Shown in pieces: positions 18,309 to 28,400 of a stretch of 64,000 bases of DNA (positions are counted from its first letter, which is position 1; every line of letters starts with the position of its first letter). The stretch lies in the NCBI GenBank assembly GCA_028065725.1, contig JAPTVL010000268.1:224418-288417 (forward strand), written 5' to 3'. A program made the position numbers and the translations under genes. The notes beneath the pieces were generated by a model. It worked only from the letters and a program-made list of their open reading frames with translations, was not told the DNA's origin and did not search any database. The stretch comes from Betaproteobacteria bacterium. GTDB lineage: Bacteria; Pseudomonadota; Gammaproteobacteria; Burkholderiales; Rhodocyclaceae.

Positions 18309-20431
18309 GCCAGTGCCTCCTGTTGTTGCTTGAAGCAGGCCGCGGCAAGATCCTCGCGGCCTTTCTGCCAGATGACGAAGGAGCCCAGGGCATCGACCGC
18401 GCAGTCGTAGGAATCGCTGACGAAAATCGCCGTGGTTTCCTGTTCGATCATGGCCGGGCCGGTGACGCGGTTGCCGAAGTGCATCTTGTGGCCGTCATAG
18501 ACCGGCGTATCCTTGAACGTCTTGGTCTCCGGGATGTACATGCTGCGTTTGCCCTTGAGCGCACCGGACGCATCGGCGCCGGCCCAGGCTTCCTGACGGT
18601 AGGTCGGCTTGTCGGTGATGCCGATGGCCTGGACGCGGACATTGATGATTTCGATCGGCGTCTTCTCGGCCTCCAGCGAATAGCCGTAGAGCCGGTTGTG
18701 CTCGGCATTGAAGGCGGCGGCGATGGCAACCGTGTCGCGGCTGTCGATCAGTTCGCGCGGCACCGTGAAGGACACCTCGTGGTACTGCTTGATGTAGCGG
18801 CAGTCGAACTTGACGTCGTAACGCCGGCGCTCCTCGGCGATGCGCTCCTCGACCAGTTGCCGGGTGCCGTCGGCCGACATTTCGTCGATCATCGCCGTCA
18901 GCTTGGCCCAGTCGATGGCTTCGAGGCGGGCGACGAAGGTGCGCACGAAGTCGTGCTTGAGTTCGCTCATCAGCATGCCGAAGGCGCACAGCACCGAGGA
19001 TTCGCGCGGCACGATCTGCAGCGGGATTTCGAGCTCGCTGCAGATCAGGCAGGAGTGGATCGGGCCGGCGCCGCCGGCGGGAATGAAGGGAAATTCGCGC
19101 GGATCGAAGCCGCGCTTGATGGTGACTTCGCGCACGCCCTGGGCCATGTTGTTGCAGGCGACGCGGTACATGCCGGCCGCGGCTTCCTCGACCGACAGCC
19201 CCATCGGTTTGGCGATGTGTTCCTCGATCGCGGCACGCGCCGCGGCGGCATCGAGCCTCATCCGGCCGCCGGCGAAGAAGCCGGGGTCGAGGTAGCCCAG
19301 CACCACGTTGGCGTCGGTCGTGGCCGGCAGCCGGCCGCCTTTGCTGTAGCAGGCCGGGCCGGGATCGGCGCCGGCGCTTTGCGGACCCATGCGCAGCATG
19401 CCGCCTTCGTCGAGCCAGCCGATCGAGCCGCCGCCGGCGCCGATGGTGTGGATGTCGAGCATGGGCAGGGCGATCTTGTGGCGGGCGATCTCGCCGTCGT
19501 TCTTGATCATCGGCGCATCGACGGCGACCGAGGCCTCGAAGCTGGTGCCGCCCATATCGGTGGTGATGCACTTGTTCTGGCCGTGCAGACGCACGTAGAA
19601 CAGGCCGGCACCGGGGCCGCCGGCGGGACCCGAGAGCAGCGTCAGCGCGGCCTTTTCACGCGCCAGTTGCGGCGAGATGACGCCGCCGTTGGACTGCATG
19701 ATCAGTAGCAGGTTCCTGAAGCCGATGCCCTTGAGGCGGCCGACGAGCTGGTCGAGGTAATGGTTGAGCTTGGGCCCGACATAAGAGTTGAGTGCCGTGG
19801 TGCTGACCCGTTCGTAGAAGCGGATCGAGGGCAGCAGGTCGGTCGACACCGAGAGATAGGCGCCGGGCATTTCCTTGCGCACCAGTTCCGCGGCCGCCTG
19901 TTCGTGGGCGGGATTGGCGAAGGAATTCATGAAGCAGATCGACACCGCTTGCACACCCTCCTGCTTGAACAGGACGATGGCATGTTTGATCTGCGCCAGA
20001 TCGAGCGGCGTCGTTTCGGCGCCGTGGCGGTCGAGGCGGCCCTTGACGCCGGTGCGCAGGTAGCGCGGCACCAGCGGCTTGACGTTGGTATAGCGGTTGT
20101 TGTACTGCTCCTCGCGGATGCCGCGGCGCATTTCCAACGCATCGCGCACGCCCTCGGTGGTCAGCAGGCCGCACCTGGCGCCGGAGCCGGTCAGCGTCGC
20201 GTTGGTGGTTACCGTGGTGCCGTGCACGATGGTATCGATGGTCGGCGCGAAGGCTTCCAGCGACAGCGGCGGCTTCATGCTGGCGGCGATGTCGGTGAGG
20301 CCGTTCACCACCGCGATCGACGGGTCGGACGGGGTCGACAGGGTCTTGAAGATCGCCGGTTCGGCATCGTCGCGGGTGACCACGAAGTCGGTGAAGGTGC
20401 CGCCGACGTCGATTCCGATTTTTAGCGCCAT
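18305..20431 (-). CDS. hydantoinase A / oxoprolinase-family ATPase subunit (2-oxoindoleacetate hydrolase)
   Basis: 708 residues, the ATP-using partner of HyuB. The N-terminus IGIDVGGTFTDFVV is the phosphate-binding loop of the ASKHA fold, and DMGGTSFEASV near residue 290 is the second nucleotide-binding motif. The length matches HyuA and the alpha subunit of acetone carboxylase. No gamma-type zinc subunit of acetone carboxylase and no extra acetophenone-carboxylase subunits lie nearby, which argues for a hydrolase rather than a carboxylase. It follows the ligase gene by 24 bp. Confidence 0.87.
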   Translation of the reverse strand: MALKIGIDVGGTFTDFVVTRDDAEPAIFKTLSTPSDPSIAVVNGLTDIAASMKPPLSLEAFAPTIDTIVHGTTVTTNATLTGSGARCGLLTTEGVRDALEMRRGIREEQYNNRYTNVKPLVPRYLRTGVKGRLDRHGAETTPLDLAQIKHAIVLFKQEGVQAVSICFMNSFANPAHEQAAAELVRKEMPGAYLSVSTDLLPSIRFYERVSTTALNSYVGPKLNHYLDQLVGRLKGIGFRNLLLIMQSNGGVISPQLAREKAALTLLSGPAGGPGAGLFYVRLHGQNKCITTDMGGTSFEASVAVDAPMIKNDGEIARHKIALPMLDIHTIGAGGGSIGWLDEGGMLRMGPQSAGADPGPACYSKGGRLPATTDANVVLGYLDPGFFAGGRMRLDAAAARAAIEEHIAKPMGLSVEEAAAGMYRVACNNMAQGVREVTIKRGFDPREFPFIPAGGAGPIHSCLICSELEIPLQIVPRESSVLCAFGMLMSELKHDFVRTFVARLEAIDWAKLTAMIDEMSADGTRQLVEERIAEERRRYDVKFDCRYIKQYHEVSFTVPRELIDSRDTVAIAAAFNAEHNRLYGYSLEAEKTPIEIINVRVQAIGITDKPTYRQEAWAGADASGALKGKRSMYIPETKTFKDTPVYDGHKMHFGNRVTGPAMIEQETTAIFVSDSYDCAVDALGSFVIWQKGREDLAAACFKQQQEALA

Positions 20432-20455
20432 AAGATGTGCTCCATCAGTGCTGGA

Positions 20456-21994
20456 CTATGTTGATTGGGGACTGCTTGCGCGCGCGACCATCTGCCGCAC
20501 GTCTTCCTTGCGTATCTTGCCCAGCGCGGTTTTCGGCAAGGCCTCGACCACGATGACTTCCTTGGGATGCTTGTAGCGGGCGATGCGGCCTTCGAGCAGG
20601 TTCAGTACCTGCTCGCCGGTGAAATGGCGGTCGGCCCTCGGCACCACCACGGCGACCACGATCTCGCCCCAGCGTTCGTCGGGACGGCCGATCACCGAGG
20701 CTTCGGCAATGTCGGGGCATTCGATGAGCAGGTTTTCGATCTCGGCCGGATAGATGTTCTCGCCGCCGGAGATGATCATTTCCTTGCTGCGGCCGTCGAC
20801 GAAAAGATAGCCCTCGTCATCCTGATGGCCCATGTCGCCGGTGTGGAACCAGCCATCGACCAGAACGTTGGCGGTGATTTTCGGCGCTTTCCAGTAGCCG
20901 ATCATGACGTTGTCGCCCTTGACCACGATTTCGCCGGTGGTGCCGGACTTCACGTCGGCGCCCTGGTTGTCGACGATGCGCAGCTGGCAGTGCGCGGCCG
21001 CCTTGCCGGTCGAGCCGACCTTGCGCCGCGCATCCGGCGCCTTGAGGTACACCGCGATCGGACAGGTTTCGGTCGAGCCATACACCTGCACCAGCGGCAC
21101 GCCCTTGGCATGCACGGCGTGGATCACGCGGCGCGGCACGATGGTCGAGCCGGTGGTGATCATGCGCAGGCTTGAGAAGTCGGCGCCGGCCCAACGCCGA
21201 TGCGCCATCATCATGTCCAGTTGGGCGGGCACCAGCACGGTCAGCGTGATGCCGTCCTGCTCGATGGCGTCGAAGGTGGCATCGGGGTCGAACTTCGGAT
21301 GCAGCACCACCGTGCAGCCGGCCTGCAGGGCGGGCGTGGTCTGGTTGTTGAGGCCGCCGACATGGAACAGCGGCAGGGTAGTGAGGATCACGTCGTTCGC
21401 CGTCATTTCATGCATGTCGGCACTGTTGGCCGCGTTGCATTCCAGCGCGCGCTGGGTCAGCAGCACGCCTTTCGGCTTGCCGGTCGAACCCGAGGTATAG
21501 CAGATCAGTAGCGGGTCGTCCGCGCCGACCTCCGGATCGCGTGGCGCGGGGCCACCGGCGCGCGCGCAGAAGTTCGCCCACGAGATCCAGCCGGGGCCGG
21601 CCGTGCCGAAGCTGACCAGCGTCATGGCACCCAAAGCGTTACGGAAGGCGTCGGTCTGGGCCACATACTGCGGTTCGACGAAGAGCAGCGCCGGTGGGCA
21701 GTCTTCCAGCATCTGTCGATGCTCCGGCGCGGCCAGACGCCAGTTGAGCGGCATGAACATGGCGCCGAGGCGGGCGCTGGCGAACAGCAGGGCCAGCATT
21801 TCCGGGCTGTTGAAGCCGAGATAGGCCACGCAGTCGTGGCGCTTGACGCCTGATGCGGCCAGCGCCGCGGCGAGTCGCTCGACCAGGGCGGCGAGCGCCG
21901 CATAGGACAGGTCGCGCCCGGGAAAACGAATGGCGGCCTTGTCGGGCCTCAGCCCGGCGTTGTGGTCTATCCAGTCGGACACGTTCATATGCAA
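20456..21994 (-). CDS. iaaB: AMP-forming acyl-CoA ligase, probable indoleacetate-CoA ligase
   Basis: 512 residues of the ANL superfamily, activating a carboxylic acid to its CoA thioester through an acyl-adenylate. Motifs seen are A3 YTSGSTGKPKGV near residue 165, A5-like VYGSTETCP, A7 HTGDMGHQDDEGYLFV, A8 DGRSKEMIISGGENIYPAEIE and the catalytic lysine in LPKTALGKIRKE. Position in the operon supports IaaB, the indoleacetate-CoA ligase of Aromatoleum. Met1 and Met3 are both possible starts, and neither has a strong ribosome site. A repeat element separates the gene from the thiolase upstream. Confidence 0.8.
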   Translation of the reverse strand: MHMNVSDWIDHNAGLRPDKAAIRFPGRDLSYAALAALVERLAAALAASGVKRHDCVAYLGFNSPEMLALLFASARLGAMFMPLNWRLAAPEHRQMLEDCPPALLFVEPQYVAQTDAFRNALGAMTLVSFGTAGPGWISWANFCARAGGPAPRDPEVGADDPLLICYTSGSTGKPKGVLLTQRALECNAANSADMHEMTANDVILTTLPLFHVGGLNNQTTPALQAGCTVVLHPKFDPDATFDAIEQDGITLTVLVPAQLDMMMAHRRWAGADFSSLRMITTGSTIVPRRVIHAVHAKGVPLVQVYGSTETCPIAVYLKAPDARRKVGSTGKAAAHCQLRIVDNQGADVKSGTTGEIVVKGDNVMIGYWKAPKITANVLVDGWFHTGDMGHQDDEGYLFVDGRSKEMIISGGENIYPAEIENLLIECPDIAEASVIGRPDERWGEIVVAVVVPRADRHFTGEQVLNLLEGRIARYKHPKEVIVVEALPKTALGKIRKEDVRQMVARASSPQST

Positions 21995-22020
21995 AGGTGG
22001 CTATGTTGAAAATGACGGCA

Positions 22021-22134
22021 AAAATCTCACCACCAAGACACCAAGACACCAAGATCACCAAGGACCACCAAGGAGTGCATTGGATTTTCTTTGTGCAACT
22101 TGGTGTCCTTGGTGCCTTGGTGGTGAAAGATTTT
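22021..22134. repeat. large imperfect inverted repeat (CACCAAGG type), copy 2
   Basis: Left arm with iterated ACACCAAG units and right arm CCTTGGTGCCTTGGTGG form a long hairpin of about 110 bp in the gap between the thiolase and ligase genes. It has the same orientation as copy 1 at 16509, so the two bracket the ligase-HyuA-HyuB segment as direct repeats. Confidence 0.8.
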
Positions 22135-22149
22135 CATATTGAACGCCCA

Positions 22150-23355
22150 CTACGCGTCGCAGACTTCGAGTACTACCGACATCGCCGTATCGCCCGCGGC
22201 GCAGCCGGTGAACAGGCCGAAGCCGCCGCCCTTGAGGGCCAGTTCCTCGATCAGCTCGATGATGGCGCGGGTGCCCATCGGCGCCTGCGGGTGGCCCCAG
22301 ACCAGCGAGCAGCCGTAGTTGTTCATGGCCTTCAGGTCGCAGCCGGTCTGCCTGGCGAAGAACAGGTCATTCACCGCAAACGGGTTGTGGGTCTTGATCG
22401 CCTTCATCTCGGCAACCTTCCTGCCGGCTTGGTCCAGCGCGCGCTGCGCGGCGGGCAGCATGGCTTCGGGCATGTAGGCCAGCGGCACGCGGGCGAGGCC
22501 GAAACCGTGCAGGCGCACGGCGATTTTCTTGTCGGTGGACAGCTCGCGGGCCTTTTCACGCGTGGTGACGATGATCGCCGCATTGCCGTCGGCCGGATGC
22601 GTCTGACCGCCGAAAGTCACGGTGCCGCCTTCCATCACCGGCTTGAGTTTGGCCAGGCCTTCGACGGTCGATTGCGACACGCCTTCGTCGCCGGTCATGG
22701 TGCTGGCGGTCTTCTTGAAGTTGGGCGCCGGCACCTCGAAGGGCAGGGTCATGAAGCGGCGCAAAAAGGCCGAATCGCTCGCCAGCGACTGGCGGTATTG
22801 CTCTTCGCGGCGCAGCACCAGTTCGTGCTGTTCGGCGGTGCCGATGCCATGCTTCCTGGCGACGTTTTCCGCGGTCTGCAGCATCGCGTGCTTGCCCAGC
22901 GGGTCGCAGTTGAAGTTGTCCATGACCCAGTCTTCCGCCATGCCGGTGCCACCGGGACCCTTGGGGTTCGGGTAATACAGGTGTGGCCCGTTGGAGGTGC
23001 GGTCGCAATTGATCGCCAGTGCGGTGGTCGCCATGCCGGCCTCGATTTCCTGGGCCGCCGCGAGCAGGGTGCGCACGCCGGTGGCGCAGGCCTGCATCAG
23101 CGTCGGGCCGCCGGCCTGGTTGGCGCCGATCAGGCCGGTGAGCCAAGGCAGCCCATAGAAGGAATACTTTTGCGGCACGGAGAAGCCGAGCGCGCCATAG
23201 TCAAACGTCTTCGGGTCGATCCTGCGCTTGGCCAGTTCCAGCTTCGCCACGTGGGCGGCGAATTCGATGCTGTGCAGGTTGGAGAAGCTGCCCTGCCAGC
23301 GGGCGAAAGGAGTACTCCAGTAGGCGCCGTAGGGAATTTCTGCTTTGTAGGTCAT
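22150..23355 (-). CDS. thiolase (beta-ketoacyl-CoA thiolase)
   Basis: 401 residues, thiolase family. The acyl-accepting cysteine is in QACATGVRTL (about residue 90), the GHP histidine in LVWGHPQAPMGTR, and the second active-site cysteine in GLFTGCAAGDT. These replace the textbook CASG, NGGAIALGHP and CIGGG motifs but keep the Cys-His-Cys set. In the auxin pathway it would cleave the beta-ketoacyl-CoA from 2-aminocinnamoyl-CoA into 2-aminobenzoyl-CoA and acetyl-CoA. It is the first enzyme gene after the regulator, about 80 bp downstream of it. Confidence 0.87.
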   Translation of the reverse strand: MTYKAEIPYGAYWSTPFARWQGSFSNLHSIEFAAHVAKLELAKRRIDPKTFDYGALGFSVPQKYSFYGLPWLTGLIGANQAGGPTLMQACATGVRTLLAAAQEIEAGMATTALAINCDRTSNGPHLYYPNPKGPGGTGMAEDWVMDNFNCDPLGKHAMLQTAENVARKHGIGTAEQHELVLRREEQYRQSLASDSAFLRRFMTLPFEVPAPNFKKTASTMTGDEGVSQSTVEGLAKLKPVMEGGTVTFGGQTHPADGNAAIIVTTREKARELSTDKKIAVRLHGFGLARVPLAYMPEAMLPAAQRALDQAGRKVAEMKAIKTHNPFAVNDLFFARQTGCDLKAMNNYGCSLVWGHPQAPMGTRAIIELIEELALKGGGFGLFTGCAAGDTAMSVVLEVCDA

Positions 23356-23436
23356 TTCGAAAGTCCATTCGTGCTGATTCGGGGCCGCCGGGCGGGGTCC
23401 TGACGCCGCGCCGGCGATCGATGGGGAAGCGCGCTC

Positions 23437-24144
23437 TTAGCGCACCGAGGCGGTTTGTTCCGCCTCCTTCTCCTGGTCGATTTCTTCAATGGCGGTGATG
23501 AGAAAGTGCTTGGCCGCCTCGAGGTGCTTGTGCATCGCTTCGGCAGCGGCATCGGCATCGCGCTTCTTGAAGGCGGCATGGATGTTCTTCATCCCGGTCA
23601 GCGCGGTCTTTCTTGCGCTGGCATCGCCCAGTGTCAGCACGCGCAGAAAGCGCACATGGCCGACGTACTGGTCGAGCAGTTTGGACATGCGCCGGTTCGG
23701 AATCAGCGCGCGCCAGGCATTGTGGAAACGGCTGTTGGCTTCGAGGAAGGCACGGAAGTCGCCGTTCTTCTCGGCCGCCGTGGCATCGTCGATTGCCGCT
23801 GCCATGCTGGCGAGGTCCGCCGCTCCGGTCACTTCGGCGACGGCGATGCGCGCCGCGGCGGGCTCCAGCAGGAAACGCAGCTGGTAGATCTCCTCGATGT
23901 CGGCATCGGTCAGTTCGGGTACCACGAAGCCGCGGCCCTCGACGACGATCATGCCTTCGCTTTCAAGCCGCGCCAGGGCTTCGCGCACCGGCGTGCGCGA
24001 GACGCCGAGTTGCGCGGCGAGGCTGACTTCCTGCAGGCGTTCGCCGGGACGGATCTGGTGGCTGCCGATGTTGTCGCGCAACTGGTGATAGACACGATCG
24101 GCAAGGCCGGCCGGGCGTTCGAGGGGCTTGATCGAAGTGTTCAT
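23437..24144 (-). CDS. GntR-family regulator (FCD subgroup)
   Basis: 235 residues: an N-terminal winged helix-turn-helix (LAAQLGVSRTPVREALARLESEGMI, about 42-67) and a C-terminal FCD ligand-binding domain of about 140 residues (LRFLLEPAAARIA, then the histidine-containing RFHNAWRAL). FCD proteins usually sense carboxylic acids or CoA esters. It leads the catabolic operon and is divergent from the meaB-like gene. A GntR regulator is also part of the described iaa cluster, so control of these genes by indoleacetate or a CoA derivative is likely. Confidence 0.9.
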   Translation of the reverse strand: MNTSIKPLERPAGLADRVYHQLRDNIGSHQIRPGERLQEVSLAAQLGVSRTPVREALARLESEGMIVVEGRGFVVPELTDADIEEIYQLRFLLEPAAARIAVAEVTGAADLASMAAAIDDATAAEKNGDFRAFLEANSRFHNAWRALIPNRRMSKLLDQYVGHVRFLRVLTLGDASARKTALTGMKNIHAAFKKRDADAAAEAMHKHLEAAKHFLITAIEEIDQEKEAEQTASVR

Positions 24145-24189
24145 GGCAGAATCGATTGCGCTGTTGCGCTCGTGTCATGGAATACTGGA

Positions 24190-24205
24190 TACTGTATACG
24201 CAGTA
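24190..24205. promoter_or_regulatory. candidate GntR operator
   Basis: TACTGTATACGCAGTA is an inverted repeat with TACTG/CAGTA arms and a GTATAC centre, the type of site bound by FCD-class GntR proteins. It lies in the short gap between the divergent regulator and meaB-like genes. No other strong palindrome is seen in this 100-bp gap. Confidence 0.55.
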
Positions 24206-24247
24206 CATCGAGAGTGTCAATAGCAACAAATGCAACAGGTGCAATCC

Positions 24248-25309
24248 ATGAGTCATTCGCTTGATGATCTGGCGCAGCGGGTCGCGGCCGGGGAGCGGCC
24301 CGCTCTGGCGCGGGCGCTGTCGCTGGCCGAGCGCGATGCCGCGGCCGGCGCCGCGCTGGTCGTGCGCCTGGCGGACCGGATGGGGCGGGCGCACGTGGTC
24401 GGCATCACCGGCCCGCCGGGTGCCGGCAAGTCCACCCTGGTCGGCGTCATGGTGCGGCAGTTGCTGCAACTGGGACAACGCATCGCGGTGCTGGCCGTCG
24501 ATCCATCGAGCCCGGTGACCGGCGGCGCGCTGCTGGGGGACCGCTTCCGCATCGGCGAATGCGCCGCCGACGACCGCTCCTTCATCCGCTCCACCGCGAC
24601 GCGCGGCAGCCTGGGCGGCCTGACGGCCGCTGCGCGGCAGATGGTGCAACTGATGGATGCCGCCGGCTACGATCTGGTGCTGGTCGAGACCGTGGGCACC
24701 GGCCAGTCCGAGATTGACGTCGCGCGACTGGCCGATTCGCTGCTGGTGGTCTTTCCGCCCGGGCTGGGCGACGAATTGCAGGCGATCAAGGCCGGCATCC
24801 TGGAACTGGCGGACCTGCTGGTGGTGACCAAGAGCGACACCGCCGGCGCCGCCCAGGCCAGCCAGTCGTTGCGGATGGCCGCGCACATGTGGCGCAAGGC
24901 GCCGCCGATTCATCCGGTCAGCGCGGTGAGCGGCGAGGGCATCGCGGCGCTGGTCGAGGCGATTCTGGCGCGGATGCGGACCGCAGAGTCGTCTTTACGC
25001 GCCGGCCATGCGCTGGTGCCGGCAACACCCGGCGCGCTGGCGGAACGCTTCGACAAGTTTCGGCGCGAGCTGGAGCGCCGCCTGCCGCTGGCGGCGACAG
25101 ATGCCTTGTCGGTGCAACTGCTGGCGGCCGAGGAGAATGCCGGCGGGCTGCAGCTGCGGGTCAGCGTGTGCAACGGCGGCAGTGCGTTTCAACTCGGCGC
25201 CGTGGCCGGTGCGCTGGTGTTTGCCGAGGGCAGCGGCCTCAACTGCCGAATTGAGGAATTGGACACGATTGGCGGTACCCTGATGCTTCGACTCGATCCA
25301 TTCGCGTAA
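24248..25309 (+). CDS. meaB: MeaB/ArgK-type GTPase, mutase chaperone
   Basis: 353 residues of the MeaB G3E GTPase family, which guards B12 acyl-CoA mutases by gating cofactor loading. Motifs are G1 GPPGAGKST, switch region AVDPSSP, LLGDRFRIGE, G3-like ETVGTGQSE and G4 TKSD. ATG 24248 is preferred over the ATG at 24230 because CAGGTG lies 6 bases before it. It is divergent from the regulator and the mutase operon and very likely shares their operator. Its presence supports a working adenosylcobalamin mutase in this locus. Confidence 0.92.
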   Translation: MSHSLDDLAQRVAAGERPALARALSLAERDAAAGAALVVRLADRMGRAHVVGITGPPGAGKSTLVGVMVRQLLQLGQRIAVLAVDPSSPVTGGALLGDRFRIGECAADDRSFIRSTATRGSLGGLTAAARQMVQLMDAAGYDLVLVETVGTGQSEIDVARLADSLLVVFPPGLGDELQAIKAGILELADLLVVTKSDTAGAAQASQSLRMAAHMWRKAPPIHPVSAVSGEGIAALVEAILARMRTAESSLRAGHALVPATPGALAERFDKFRRELERRLPLAATDALSVQLLAAEENAGGLQLRVSVCNGGSAFQLGAVAGALVFAEGSGLNCRIEELDTIGGTLMLRLDPFA

Positions 25310-25323
25310 GGCTTGCAGGGTCG

Positions 25324-25347
25324 GAAGTCGGCGCCGGCGCCACGGCG
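25324..25347 (+). repeat. 24-bp dispersed motif, copy 2
   Basis: Matches the consensus AGTCGGCGCTGGCGNCACGG on the plus strand, with CGC-to-CGCC variation only at the wobble position. It is intergenic, between the meaB-like and GGDEF/EAL genes. Confidence 0.6.
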
Positions 25348-25403
25348 GAAAAACCGGGAAAGCGGGAGCGACCTTGCCCGACCGTTCAACTGGAGTATTG
25401 GGC

Positions 25404-28400
25404 TTGAATTTTTCGATGCTTCACTGGAATTCGCTGAAGACCAGGGTGACGCTGTTCACCCTGGCGATTTTCCTGGCGAGCATCTGGTCGCTGGCGTTTT
25501 ACTCCGGGCGGATGCTGCGCGACGGCCTGGAGCGCCAGCTGAGCGAACAGCAGTATGCGACGGTTTCCCTGATTGCCGCCGATATCGACCAGGAGCTGGC
25601 CTTGCGGCTGAACCTGCTGGCAAACGTTGCCGCCGCCATTACTCCGGCCATGATGGCAAATTCCGCCGCCTTGCAGGCACACCTGCAGCAGCAGCCGGTT
25701 TTTGAAATCCTGTTCAACGGCGGCGTGCTTGCCATCAGGGTCGACGGCACCGCGATTGCCGAAGTGCCGCGCGCGGCACGGCGCATCGGCAGCAATTACC
25801 GGGATCGCGACTACCTGGTCGAAGCGCTGGCTGCAGGAAAGCCCGTGATCGGTCAGCCGGTCCTGAGCAAGAAGCCGCAATTGCCGATCTTTGACATGGT
25901 GGTTCCCGTTCGCGACAGCGAGGGCAAGGTGATCGGGGCCTTGGCCGGAGAAATCAATCTGGGTGCGACCAATTTCCTGACCCATATTACCGATCGCCGG
26001 TATGGCAAGACCGGCGGGGCTTTCCTGATCACCCCGAAAACCCGGACGATCGTGGCCGCCTTCGACAAGTCCCGCATCATGGAAGTGCTTCCCGCGCATG
26101 GCGTTAACCCCTGGATCGACCGTTTCATGCAGGGCTACGAAGGCTCGGCGATAGCCGTCAATCCGCATGGGCTGGAAGTTCTGGTTTCGGTCAAGCAGGT
26201 GCCGGTCGCCGGCTGGTACGCATCGGTCATTCTGCCGACCAAGGAAGCTTTCGCCTCGATCAACGAACTGCAGCGGGGCATGCTGGTCGCCGCGCTGTTC
26301 CTGTCCGTGCTGGCGGGCGGCCTGACGTGGTGGATGCTGCGGCGCGAACTTTCGCCGCTGATCGATGCCGCGAAAGCGCTCAACGCGCAGTCCGGGACCG
26401 GACTGCCGCCGCAAGCCCTGCCGATTGCCCGTCGCGACGAAATCGGCGACCTGATCGGCGGTTTCAACCGCCTGCTGGACACCCTGGGGCAGCGCGAAGC
26501 GGCGCTCAGGGAGAGCGAACTGCGCCTGTGGGCGATCATCGAGAACGAGCCGGAATGCATCAAGATAGTCGATGCAGCAGGGCAGCTGCGACACATGAAT
26601 CCCGCCGGACTGGCAATGATCGAGGCCGATACGCTGGATCAGGTGGTGGGGCGTTCGATGCTCTCGGTCATCAGCCCCGAATATCGCGCGGCGTTCGACG
26701 CCATGCACCAGCACGTGCTGGCCGGCGAAACGGTGCAGATGACCTTCGAAGTACGCGGCCTCAAGGGAGGGCGTCGCTGGCTGGAAACCCACGCCGTGCC
26801 CATGCTCGACAACGGCGAGGTGGTGCAGCTGGCCGTCACGCGCGACGTCACCGGCCGCAAGCGGGCCGAAGCCGATCTGCGCATCGCCGCGGCCGCCTTC
26901 GAGTCGCAGGAAGGCATGGTGATCACCGACGCCAATGCCGTGATCCTGAAGGTCAATCGGGCGTTCTCCGAGAGCACCGGCTACACGCAGGACGAACTCG
27001 TGGGCCAGACCCCGCGGCTGTTCAAGTCGGGCCGCCACAACCAGGAGTTCTATCGCGAGATGTGGGAGTCCATCCGGCTCACCGGCGGATGGCAGGGCGA
27101 GGTATGGGACCGGCGCAAGGATGGCGTGATCTACCCGAAATGGCTCACCATCACCGCGGTGCGGGGCGACGATGGGGCGGTGACCCATTACATCGGCTCC
27201 CATTTCGACATCACGGAACGCAAGCAGGCCGAAGACAGGATCAAGGATCTGGCTTTTTTCGACCAGTTGACGGGCCTCCCCAACCGCACGCTGCTGCTGG
27301 ATCGCCTGAAGCAGGTCATGACCACCAGTTCCCGCAGCGACAGCCATGGCGCGCTGTTGTTCATTGATCTCGATCACTTCAAGACGCTCAACGACACGCA
27401 CGGTCATGACATGGGCGACCTGCTGCTGAAGCAGGCAGCGCAGCGCCTGACTTCATGCGTACGCGAGGGCGACACCGTGGCCCGGCTGGGCGGCGATGAA
27501 TTCGTGATGATGCTGGCGAACCTGAGCAGCAGCGAGCGGGAAGCCGCCACCGGTATCGAAACGGTGACCGAGAAGGTACTCGCAACGCTCAACCAGCCTT
27601 ACCAGCTCGCCAATCTGACGTTTCACAGCACGGCGAGCATCGGTGTCACCCTGTTCAAGGGACAGCACGCCAGCATCGACGACTTGATGAAGCAGGCCGA
27701 TCTGGCCATGTACCGGGCCAAGGAAACCGGGCGCAATGCATTCCGTTTCTTCGATCCGGCCATGGAATCCGTGGTCAAGCAACGTGCAGCGCTCGAGGCC
27801 GGCTTGCGCCGGGCCGTCGAGGGAAACCAGTTCGTGCTGCATTACCAGGCGCAGGTGGTCGGCACGGGGCGCATCACGGGTGCAGAGGCCCTGGTGCGCT
27901 GGCAGCATCCCGAGCGCGGGCTGGTTTCCTCCGCCGAGTTCATTCCCCTGGCCGAAGAAACCGGCCTGATCCTGCCGATCGGACGCTGGGTGCTGGAAAT
28001 GGCTTGCAGCCAGTTGGCGGCATGGGCGCAGCAGCCGGCAATGGCGCATTTCACGGTCGCGGTCAATGTCAGTGCCCAGCAGATCAACCGGCCCGACTTC
28101 GTCAAGCAGGTGCTGGCGGTGCTCGCACAGACCGGTGCCGATCCGCGGCGGCTGAAGCTGGAGCTGACCGAGAGCCTGCTGGTGCATAACGTGGAGGAGA
28201 TCATCGAAAAAATGGCGGCGCTGAAAGCGGAGGGCGTGGGCTTCGCGCTCGATGACTTCGGTATCGGCTATTCGTCGCTGTCCTACCTGAAGCGCTTGCC
28301 GCTGGATCAGTTGAAGATCGACCAGTCTTTCGTACGCGACGTGCTCACCGACACGAACGATGCCGCGATTGCGCGAACCATCGTCGCACTGGCGCAGAGT

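Noticed and set aside
16626..20431. HyuA/HyuB pair as an acetone or acetophenone carboxylase
   Set aside because: No gamma subunit or the additional acetophenone carboxylase subunits are nearby, and the surrounding Mo hydroxylase, mutase and GntR genes match the indoleacetate hydrolase context better.
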